A DNA stretch of 6,407 bases from an uncultured Clostridia bacterium (GTDB taxonomy: Bacteria; Bacillota_A; Clostridia; TANB77; CAG-508): positions 1-6,407 of the forward strand of contig CANPZA010000085.1 in the NCBI GenBank assembly GCA_947588915.1, written 5' to 3'. The translations under genes were made by a program, and so were the position numbers. Within the stretch, counting starts at the first letter, position 1. Every line of letters starts with the position of its first letter. Below are positions 1 through 4,309 of the stretch, piece after piece. The notes beneath the pieces were generated by a model that was not told where the DNA came from, did not search any database, and saw only the letters and a program-made list of their open reading frames with translations.

Positions 1-575
1 GCTTGTGCTTCAACAAGTCCAAATTCTGATTTTGCCCTGAATATTGTTGAGATTTCTCTTATATCTCCTCTTTGTGCCATTGTTAGATGTATATCTACTA
101 AATAATCATCTATTTTTTGCATTATTTCTCTGCGTTCAAAATCATCACTTTGTTTCCAATTATTATATGTAGTTGTACTTACCCCTGCGAAACTACAAAA
201 GTCTTCTTTCGTTGGTATATATGGTGTTTTTTTATTTATTTGCTGTATAAATTGTTTATAATAGTCAAATAATATTGCCAATTCTGTTGTACTATATTTA
301 GGAGATAAACCTATTGTATTTCTTTGACTTAATAATGATTTTAATTCTATTATTGATAAATTTTCTCCTTCTTCAATATGTTTTAATTTATATGCTAAAT
401 CAAACATTTTTTGTTCCATAATTTCTTTTAAATTATCTTGATATTCTTTCCTTAATAATTCTGTCTTTGCCTTAGTCAGTTTTTCTTGCTGTTCTTTTCG
501 TTCCATTTTTTTAGAATCTAATGTTTCTTTTTGTTTTGCTATTTTTCCTTCTTTTTTATTTTTTTGCTTGTCCGT
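1..575 (-). CDS. Helix-turn-helix phage protein, probable terminase small subunit-like (3' end cut by window edge)
   Basis: Open reading frame running off the left edge. From the first ATG (504-506) it gives 168 complete residues, and the frame is open upstream to a TAA at 588-590. The N-terminal part is Lys/Glu/Gln-rich and probably coiled coil. Later, PTKEDFCSFAGVSTTTYNNW has the spacing of a helix-turn-helix, followed by an amphipathic segment containing KIDDYLVDIHLTMAQRGDIR and then STIFRAKSEFGLVEAQ. This layout, and the position after the replication block, resemble small DNA-binding packaging proteins of Firmicute phages; the terminase role is inferred. The start is uncertain. ATG 506 has no Shine-Dalgarno (SD) sequence, while AAGGAGGG at 582-589 sits about 7 bases before an in-frame ACG (573-575). 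That start would add 23 residues and overlap the preceding gene by 37 bases. I use the ACG start as the outer boundary; 506 is the conservative choice. Confidence 0.6.
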
Positions 576-1228
576 ACTAATCCCTCCTTATTTGGATTAT
601 ATTGTCTTTTATCTCTATTTTTTATGTATTCAACTACATATTGATTTGGATTTGATATTAGTCCTTGAATTAGATGCCTTAACATTTCTTGTTTATCCTT
701 GATAATTCTTCTATCTGGTCTATTTTCAATATATTTTCTTATAATTTTCAACATATCTTCTTCATATACAATGTCTTTTTTCATTTCATTTTCTATATCG
801 TGTAAAAATATTTGGTCAATTTTATCTTTTTTACTCTGTTCTGGATTAAGTTTTTTTATTGTTTCAACTATTTCAAATCTAATTGCTCCTAATTTTCTTG
901 CTAATTCTATTACATCAGTAAAATCTTCTGTCTTAGCACTATGTATCGCTCTATCGGTACTAGAATATATTATTTTCTTTTCTTCTTTTTGCTCTATTAT
1001 TCTATTCTTAGCACCTTCAAGAACTTTCATTTTATTTGCATACCATCTTCTATTAGCTTCATTTCTTGCTTTTCTAATACATTCTGTTTTTCTACAATAA
1101 TTTCTTTTTTTGCCTCTTTTAGGTTGTTGTATTATATCTCCACAATATTTACATTTATTTTCTACTTTATCTACACCATTCAATATTCTAGTTGCTTTTA
1201 ATTCATCATCATCTAAATCAAATGCCAT
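539..1228 (-). CDS. Phage protein with N-terminal four-Cys zinc-finger motif, 229 aa
   Basis: Function not recognised. An acidic N-terminus (FDLDDDEL) is followed by a clear zinc-site pattern at residues 26-50: CKYC, then Cys45 and Cys50 in NYCRKTECIRKAR, i.e. C-X2-C-X15-C-X4-C. The region after it is strongly basic and fits DNA or RNA binding. The remaining ~150 residues are charged, predicted helical, and end in a Lys-rich tail (SKKIKKKEK). The start is ATG 1228 with AAAGGAGG a few bases upstream. It lies between the homing endonuclease gene (13-base gap) and the probable terminase small-subunit gene, whose upstream reading frame overlaps its 3' end. A role at the replication-to-packaging boundary, such as a DNA-binding regulator or packaging accessory, is only an inference from position. 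Confidence 0.75.
   Translation of the reverse strand: MAFDLDDDELKATRILNGVDKVENKCKYCGDIIQQPKRGKKRNYCRKTECIRKARNEANRRWYANKMKVLEGAKNRIIEQKEEKKIIYSSTDRAIHSAKTEDFTDVIELARKLGAIRFEIVETIKKLNPEQSKKDKIDQIFLHDIENEMKKDIVYEEDMLKIIRKYIENRPDRRIIKDKQEMLRHLIQGLISNPNQYVVEYIKNRDKRQYNPNKEGLVRTSKKIKKKEK
582..589 (-). promoter_or_regulatory. Strong ribosome binding site without a following ATG
   Basis: The mRNA-sense sequence AAGGAGGG is followed at a good distance by ACG (573-575), in frame with the helix-turn-helix protein that runs off the left edge. It lies inside the end of the 229-residue zinc-finger gene, where it encodes Lys-Glu-Gly, so it could be chance. No other SD lies near that protein's first ATG at 506. 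Confidence 0.45.
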
Positions 1229-1241
1229 TTTTATTCCTCCT

Positions 1242-1784
1242 TTAATTTTTAGTTATTATTTTATCAACATAAATCCAATAAAATCCATAAGCTGATTTTA
1301 ATCTTTCATTGCAAACATCAATAATAGGCACTCTTGGTAACTTTGCTTCTATTCCATTTTCTTTCAAATATTCTTCCGCTAAATGTATATTTTGAAAATA
1401 TATATGTGTTCCATCTTTTTTATTTATCCCTACAACTGCTTGTTCTTTTAAACTAGATGTTTTAGATGCTTGTAAACAATTATATTTTTGAGTACACCAT
1501 TCTAAATTTTCTACTCTATTATCTTTCATATTTCCGTTTATATGATTAACTACAGGATAATTATTAGGATTAGGAATGAAAGCATCAGCTACCAATCTAT
1601 GCACTCTATACATTTTTGTCTTTCCATTTTTGCTTAAGCCAACTCTTAAATGTCCTCTATGATGTGGACTTTGTTTTAATATTTTATTTGTTCTTATATT
1701 TTTTACATTTCCTAAATTACTCACTTGATATAATCCTTCATAATCTTTAACATTTTCCCAAATCTCATTATTGTTTTCTATCAT
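1242..1784 (-). CDS. NUMOD4/HNH homing endonuclease, free-standing
   Basis: A site-specific DNA endonuclease of the selfish HNH homing type, 180 aa. Residues 8-30 (IWENVKDYEGLYQVSNLGNV) are a NUMOD4 DNA-binding motif. Residues 60-100 form the HNH_3-type nuclease core: His62 in YRVHRLVADAF, His81/Asn83 in VVNHINGN, Asn89, and the closing VENLEWCT. The C-terminal part (about 115-172), ending with SAYGFYWIY, looks like a NUMOD1/helix-turn-helix DNA-binding module. All core residues seem present, so it is probably active. It starts at ATG 1784 behind AAAGGAGG and overlaps the end of the 108-residue upstream gene by 17 bases; the next gene starts 13 bases after its stop. The flanking genes look intact, so it is a free-standing invader rather than an intron-borne one. 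The family is known to make a double-strand break or nick in alleles that lack the insertion. Confidence 0.92.
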   Translation of the reverse strand: MIENNNEIWENVKDYEGLYQVSNLGNVKNIRTNKILKQSPHHRGHLRVGLSKNGKTKMYRVHRLVADAFIPNPNNYPVVNHINGNMKDNRVENLEWCTQKYNCLQASKTSSLKEQAVVGINKKDGTHIYFQNIHLAEEYLKENGIEAKLPRVPIIDVCNERLKSAYGFYWIYVDKIITKN

Positions 1785-2094
1785 TACTTATTTCCTCCTT
1801 TGCAGATTTTTTATACTCTTCTTGTTCATTATCTCTAATCTCTGCCACTTTATTATTTTTTAATTCAGGATATTTCTTTTGCACTTGCCTTCTTACACGT
1901 GTAATGCTCTCAAAACTTATTCCTTTACTTTTTGCACTAAACATTACTTGTGCAAATGTTTTTCCTACTTCAAATGGATACATTTCTCTAATTACTTCTA
2001 AAATTAAGTAGCAATCATCTTCTCTTGCTAAATCAGATTTTCTTAATATCCCTTCAACAACTTTTTTTAAATTTCTTAATCTTGCAATTTTCAT
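1768..2094 (-). CDS. Hypothetical phage protein, 108 aa, helical and charged
   Basis: Not recognised by function. Residues 1-30 are a basic/amphipathic helix (MKIARLRNLKKVVEGIL) followed by AREDDCYLILEVI. Residues 60-78 (SFESITRVRRQVQKKYPEL) look like a DNA-recognition helix with several Arg/Lys, and the C-terminal 30 residues are very polar. Proteins of this layout occur between the resolvase and terminase genes in Firmicute phages, from memory, without an assigned function. The start is ATG 2094 with GAGGTGAT six bases upstream, just after the TGA of the preceding gene. The C-terminus overlaps the start of the HNH gene by 17 bases. If the HNH gene inserted here, the last residues may have been altered by that event. 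A small helix-turn-helix regulator is possible. Confidence 0.72.
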   Translation of the reverse strand: MKIARLRNLKKVVEGILRKSDLAREDDCYLILEVIREMYPFEVGKTFAQVMFSAKSKGISFESITRVRRQVQKKYPELKNNKVAEIRDNEQEEYKKSAKEEISNDRKQ

Positions 2095-2105
2095 TTGTTA
2101 TCACC

Positions 2106-2315
2106 TCATATTCTTTTTAAATATTCAATTATCGCACCTAACATTTTCTTTTCACCATATAACCCTATAATTCCATCCTTCATACAATGTAAATCATAGT
2201 TGTTATATACATTTTCTAATTTTTCTATAATTTCATTTAATCCCATATAAAAATCTGTATCAGTTATGGAAGTACTTAATTCTCTTATGTCTTGTATTGT
2301 TTTTAAATCGTTCAT
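2106..2315 (-). CDS. Hypothetical phage protein, 69 aa
   Basis: Function unknown. It is a small, mainly helical protein: MNDLKTIQDIRELSTSITDT, a middle section around GLNEIIEKLENVYNNYDLHC, and a hydrophobic C-terminal helix (MLGAIIEYLKRI). There is a single Cys and no zinc motif. I place the start at ATG 2313-2315 because AGGTGG (2324-2329) lies eight bases upstream. A longer reading from GTG 2325-2327 would begin inside that same ribosome binding site. The ATG shares its A with the TAA that ends rusA in the shifted frame (TAATG), so translation looks coupled to the resolvase. It is followed 11 bases later by the 108-residue gene. Confidence 0.65.
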   Translation of the reverse strand: MNDLKTIQDIRELSTSITDTDFYMGLNEIIEKLENVYNNYDLHCMKDGIIGLYGEKKMLGAIIEYLKRI

Positions 2316-2323
2316 TATTCTTT

Positions 2324-2329
2324 CCACCT
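2324..2329 (-). promoter_or_regulatory. Ribosome binding site that fixes the start of the 69-aa gene
   Basis: AGGTGG in mRNA sense, eight bases before ATG 2313-2315. It contains the GTG (2325-2327) that would otherwise be taken as the start, which argues for the shorter form. Confidence 0.6.
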
Positions 2330-2432
2330 TTCATAATTTTCTACTTTTGTTATTTCTACCTCTATACGAGGCGATTGCTTATCATATAATACCAAGCTAC
2401 CATTATGACTAGCGACTATATCTCGATTATCA

Positions 2433-2467
2433 TCTTCTATAACTCCGTGCTTTAACCAACATATCAT
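2433..2467 (-). other. Frameshift window inside rusA
   Basis: In mRNA sense the zero frame runs ATG TTG GTT AAA GCA CGG AGT and stops at 2430-2432. The frame that encodes the RusA C-terminal half has its nearest upstream stop (TAG) at 2468-2470, so the switch must be between these limits. Family alignment from memory puts it near 2446-2457, where GTT-AAA-G-CAC-GGA or GTT-AAA-GCA-C-GGA would restore VK(H/A)GVIEDDN. That means one extra base, or a +1 ribosomal shift. CGG is a rare codon in this AT-rich window. No classical prfB-like signal is visible. Confidence 0.75.
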
Positions 2468-2707
2468 CTAGTGCTTCTAGTAAATTAGTTAAATCTACTC
2501 TTCTTTTGCTATCTCTATAAAATATTGCTTTAATATTTACAGGATAATCTATATTTTTTCTGTATTTGCTTGGTATCAACAACAAACACTCTTTTTCAAA
2601 TTCTCTGTATTGTTTGCTAGGTATTAACATTGGTCTACCTTTGCACATTATTATTTGTGAGCTATTTTTTTTAGTACGAGGTACTACATTTATTGTAAAT
2701 TTCCTAA

Positions 2708-2977
2708 TTATTCCTCCTCATTGGCTAAAATATTTAAACTTTCGTTAAAAGCCTTTATATTATTATATTTAGTCAATATTTCAACTAATTTATCTTGTAT
2801 GTCCCTTCCTACTATTATAGAAAATGGCATATCGAATATATGAAATTTATCATTTTCAATATGTTGTGCATCATCTTGTCTATGTTGTTTTAACCATTCA
2901 TAATCTTCTTTTTCAAACTTACAACCACATCTATCTTCAAATCTTGATATTGTTAAATTTCCAAATCTTACCTGCAT
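2708..2977 (-). CDS. Hypothetical phage protein, 89 aa, upstream of rusA
   Basis: Function not known. The N-terminus is MQVRFGNLTISRFEDRCGCK, followed by EDYEWLKQHRQDDAQHIEND, a short hydrophobic strand (FHIFDMPFSIIVG) and a helical C-terminus (DIQDKLVEILTKY). It has a CGC pair but no full zinc site. The layout recalls small proteins found beside rusA in Firmicute phages, from memory, so it may belong to the recombination module. The ATG (2975-2977) shares its A with the TAA of the preceding 62-residue gene, and GGAGG lies upstream inside that gene's end. Its own last codons (Asn-Glu-Glu-Glu) encode the ribosome binding site of rusA. Confidence 0.75.
   Translation of the reverse strand: MQVRFGNLTISRFEDRCGCKFEKEDYEWLKQHRQDDAQHIENDKFHIFDMPFSIIVGRDIQDKLVEILTKYNNIKAFNESLNILANEEE
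2713..2719 (-). promoter_or_regulatory. Ribosome binding site of rusA, followed by ATT
   Basis: GAGGAGG in mRNA sense, four bases before ATT 2706-2708. The preceding stop codon TAA (2708-2710) shares its last A with that ATT (TAATT). The same geometry with ATG (TAATG) starts the genes at 6333, 2977 and 2315, so ATT is where an ATG would be expected. The next in-frame ATG, at 2648, has no SD and would remove the conserved N-terminus. Confidence 0.65.
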
Positions 2978-3165
2978 TATCTCTTACCTCCATTAAACAT
3001 CCCAAATAATCGATTTACTATATCATCTGCATTGTTATCTTTTATAAACATAGGACAATCTCTACATTCATATTCATCTATTACTTTATTCTTTAACCTA
3101 CACATAAAAATTTTTGTTGTATTATTATTTTGTTTTCCTTCTACTTTTATCCATTTACATTGCAT
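2977..3165 (-). CDS. Small four-Cys zinc-binding-like protein, 62 aa
   Basis: Not assigned to a known function. Four Cys are arranged as one pair on each side: Cys3 in MQCKWIKVEGKQNN, Cys22 in FMCRLKN, and Cys34/Cys37 in YECRDCPMFI. This is the look of a small zinc ribbon, so a DNA/RNA- or protein-binding role is likely. The start is ATG 3165 with AAAGGAGG seven bases upstream, a near-ideal site. It overlaps the end of the small membrane-protein gene by 11 bases and shares an A with the next start (TAATG at 2975-2979). I recall similar proteins next to rusA in clostridial phages; the exact family name is not certain. Confidence 0.78.
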   Translation of the reverse strand: MQCKWIKVEGKQNNNTTKIFMCRLKNKVIDEYECRDCPMFIKDNNADDIVNRLFGMFNGGKR

Positions 3166-3343
3166 TGTTATTCCTCCTTTTATGAATTTTGTAAGCTATT
3201 AAAGCTATTATAGAAAGTGGGCTTAATAATATTTCTACTGGAATAATTACAATACTAAAAAATATTGTTGCAAAGTAATCAAGAAATTCCACTTCAAACG
3301 GGTTTTCTTTTATAAAAATTCTATATATTTCATATATTATCAT
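3155..3343 (-). CDS. Small integral membrane protein, 62 aa
   Basis: A long hydrophobic stretch covers roughly residues 23-52 (FATIFFSIVIIPVEILLSPL, then SIIALIAY). It is long enough for one long or two short membrane helices, with a Pro/Glu break at residues 35-36. It ends in a positive tail (KIHKRRNNN), which by the positive-inside rule would be cytoplasmic. No signal-peptidase site is evident. The start ATG 3343 overlaps the stop of the preceding 53-residue gene by four bases (ATGA), with AAGGAGG upstream inside that gene. A membrane protein inside a replication/recombination operon is unusual. It might tether replication to the membrane or modify the host envelope, but nothing in the sequence proves either. 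It is not in a lysis cassette, so a holin is unlikely. Confidence 0.7.
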   Translation of the reverse strand: MIIYEIYRIFIKENPFEVEFLDYFATIFFSIVIIPVEILLSPLSIIALIAYKIHKRRNNNAM

Positions 3344-3501
3344 TTCTTTTCCTCCTTCAATGCTTTATAATATGTTTCTTGCCAATCACTATATCCTGGT
3401 ACGAATCCATTACAATGTTTTACTCCATTAAAGTCTTCTAAAAGTAACTTGTTACAGCCATAACAATAATAGCAAATTGTATTTTCTTCTAATTGTTTCA
3501 T
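3340..3501 (-). CDS. Very small four-Cys protein, 53 aa (easily missed)
   Basis: Read directly from ATG 3499-3501 to TGA 3340-3342. The protein starts MKQLEENTICYYCYGCNKLL and continues with KHCNGFVPGYSDWQETYYKA. Cys10, Cys13, Cys16 and Cys30 (with His29 before Cys30) could make a compact zinc site; the second half is aromatic and ends KEEKK. Function is unknown. Evidence that it is real: its ATG overlaps the TGA of the ParB-like gene by four bases (ATGA), its TGA overlaps the ATG of the membrane-protein gene in the same way, and it exactly fills the gap between those two genes. Its C-terminal codons provide the ribosome binding site of the next gene. Its own SD is weak (GAAAAG upstream), so it is probably translated by coupling. 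Confidence 0.75.
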   Translation of the reverse strand: MKQLEENTICYYCYGCNKLLLEDFNGVKHCNGFVPGYSDWQETYYKALKEEKK

Positions 3502-3785
3502 ATTCTTTTCACAGATGCTTTTTCAACACCTATTTTTTTATAAATTAAATATGTTGTATAACCATCTACTAATACATTGTCTTTATCTACAATTATAACA
3601 ACCTTTGGCTCTTGATATTTATTATAATAACTCCATCTTTCTTGCATTTTACTTTTTTTAGGATAATGTTGTTTGAATTTTTTTGGTATTCTTATATCTT
3701 CAAAATCAATAACATCTCTATCAAAAAATTTTATTGCATTTTCTTGAAACCACAGTAAAAGATTTTCTTTTATATTTTTAAACAT
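3498..3785 (-). CDS. ParB/sulfiredoxin-fold-like small phage protein, 95 aa
   Basis: Residues 31-95 follow the outline of the ParB N-terminal/sulfiredoxin fold: IRIPKKF (31-37), a lysine-rich helix through MQERWSYYNKY, a hydrophobic strand VVIIVDKDN, then LVDGYTTYLIYKKIGVE, where DGYTTYL matches the conserved D-G-Y/H motif, and a last strand SVKRI. The family includes DNA-partition proteins, nucleases and NTP-binding proteins. There is no helix-turn-helix or CTP-switch C-terminus here, so this is not a full ParB. It may be a DNA-metabolism accessory. I start at ATG 3783-3785 because GGAGGG lies eight bases upstream. A reading from 3815 would add ten residues but overlap the previous gene by 38 bases and has only a weak SD. 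It overlaps the next gene by ATGA. Fold assignment is from motif memory. Confidence 0.65.
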   Translation of the reverse strand: MFKNIKENLLLWFQENAIKFFDRDVIDFEDIRIPKKFKQHYPKKSKMQERWSYYNKYQEPKVVIIVDKDNVLVDGYTTYLIYKKIGVEKASVKRI

Positions 3786-3993
3786 TCTCAAATCCCTCCA
3801 ATTTTTCTTTATCATTTACTTCTTGTTGTTTCATTATTTCTTCTAGCAACTTATTTATTTTATCTTGTATTTTTAATAATTCTGGTAGCCATTTATCCAC
3901 TTCATCTCTGTGTTCTTCACAATATTTACAACCATTGTAATACCTTGTTAAATTGTGATTATATTCTTGTTTTAATTTATATAAATCATTCAT
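3778..3993 (-). CDS. Small coiled-coil protein with CxxC...H motif, 71 aa
   Basis: Function unknown. The N-terminal third (MNDLYKLKQEYNHNLTRYYN) is followed by CKYCEEH (Cys22, Cys25, His28), a half zinc site that would need a partner or a dimer to complete. Residues 33-62 (DKWLPELLKIQDKINKLLEE and on) form a heptad-like coiled coil, which makes dimerisation plausible. The start ATG 3993 has GGAGA seven bases upstream and overlaps the end of the 104-residue gene by eight bases. The C-terminal codons carry the ribosome binding site of the ParB-like gene. An adaptor or small regulatory role is a guess from shape only. Confidence 0.7.
   Translation of the reverse strand: MNDLYKLKQEYNHNLTRYYNGCKYCEEHRDEVDKWLPELLKIQDKINKLLEEIMKQQEVNDKEKLEGFENV
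3794..3799 (-). promoter_or_regulatory. Ribosome binding site deciding the ParB-like start
   Basis: GGAGGG in mRNA sense, eight bases before ATG 3783-3785. It supports the 95-residue form over the 105-residue form that begins at 3815. Confidence 0.6.
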
Positions 3994-4300
3994 TTGGTTT
4001 CTCCAATAATTCTTTATAACTTATTATTTTTATTCTTATTTTCTCATTGTCTGGAAATTCTTTTTGCAAATTTTCTAATAAGTTTACCTTGTCTTCTATC
4101 TTCTTTTTAGGTATTGAATTTTCCTGTAAATCATTATTTTCTTGTTTTTCTTTATTATATAAATCTAATAAATCTTGAATTACTTGTTGATTTACTAAAC
4201 CTTCTTCAATAATATCTCCATCTTTATCCTTTAATGTAGCTGTTATATATGTTGCATTTATTATATTTTCAATATATTTTATAGTTTCTTTCAATTCCAT
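3986..4300 (-). CDS. Hypothetical coiled-coil phage protein, 104 aa
   Basis: Not recognised by function. There are two visible parts. Residues 1-50 contain a helix (ELKETIKYIENIINATYI) and a short beta-like stretch (TATLKDKDGDIIEEGLV). The second part has an Asp/Asn/Glu-rich linker (NKEKQENNDLQENS), then SIPKKKIEDKVNLLENLQKE and ISYKELLEK. The last module is a pattern I have seen repeatedly in small proteins of clostridial phages, where it occurs in otherwise different contexts, but I do not know its role. The start ATG 4300 has TAGGAGG six bases upstream; the UAG in that site is the stop codon of the helicase gene, nine bases away, so expression is likely coupled to the helicase. Confidence 0.72.
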   Translation of the reverse strand: MELKETIKYIENIINATYITATLKDKDGDIIEEGLVNQQVIQDLLDLYNKEKQENNDLQENSIPKKKIEDKVNLLENLQKEFPDNEKIRIKIISYKELLEKPNE

Positions 4301-4309
4301 AATTTCCTC

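Larger units (their letters stand above)
2315..2708 (-). pseudogene. rusA: RusA-family Holliday junction resolvase, frameshifted and with non-ATG start
   Basis: RusA-type endonucleases are Mg-dependent dimers that resolve Holliday junctions and branched DNA during phage recombination and packaging. Reading from ATT 2706-2708 gives RKFTINVVPRTKKNSSQI, the typical RusA N-terminus. It continues through GRPMLIPSKQYREFEKEC and YRDSKRRVDLTNLLEALDDM, which holds the first catalytic Asp. The zero frame then hits TGA at 2430-2432. The next frame (+1) continues with GVIEDDNRDIVASHNGSLV and a strand ending IEVEITKVENYERWKE, stopping at TAA 2315-2317. Allowing one extra base, the product is about 130 aa, normal for the family. 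The shift must lie between 2433 and 2467. It removes the conserved second Asp motif (EDDN). The expected ATG is ATT, yet SD and coupling to the previous stop are intact. It may be a recent pseudogene, a recoded gene, or sequencing error. Confidence 0.85.

Noticed and set aside
699..1201. Overlapping plus-strand frames opposite the zinc-finger protein, hydrophobic and seemingly membrane-like
   Set aside because: The Phe/Ile/Ser-rich composition comes from the reverse complement of Lys/Glu/Asn-rich coding sequence. There is no SD, and the minus-strand gene is well supported.
1242..1784. HNH gene carried by a group I intron
   Set aside because: The genes on both sides are complete with their own starts and stops, and no split exon or intron core is seen.
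2325..2327. GTG as start of the 69-aa gene (73-aa form)
   Set aside because: It lies inside the AGGTGG ribosome binding site of the better ATG at 2313-2315.
2665..2672. Run of eight A (mRNA sense) in the rusA N-terminus as the frameshift site
   Set aside because: The frame on both sides of the run gives the expected family sequence (RTKKNSSQ), so the shift must be further downstream.
3155..3343. Small membrane protein as holin
   Set aside because: The surrounding genes are for replication and recombination, no endolysin is near, and the hydrophobic pattern alone is not specific.
3786..3815. Longer N-terminus of the ParB-like protein beginning at 3815
   Set aside because: It has a weak SD and a 38-base overlap with the previous gene, whereas ATG 3785 has GGAGGG eight bases upstream.
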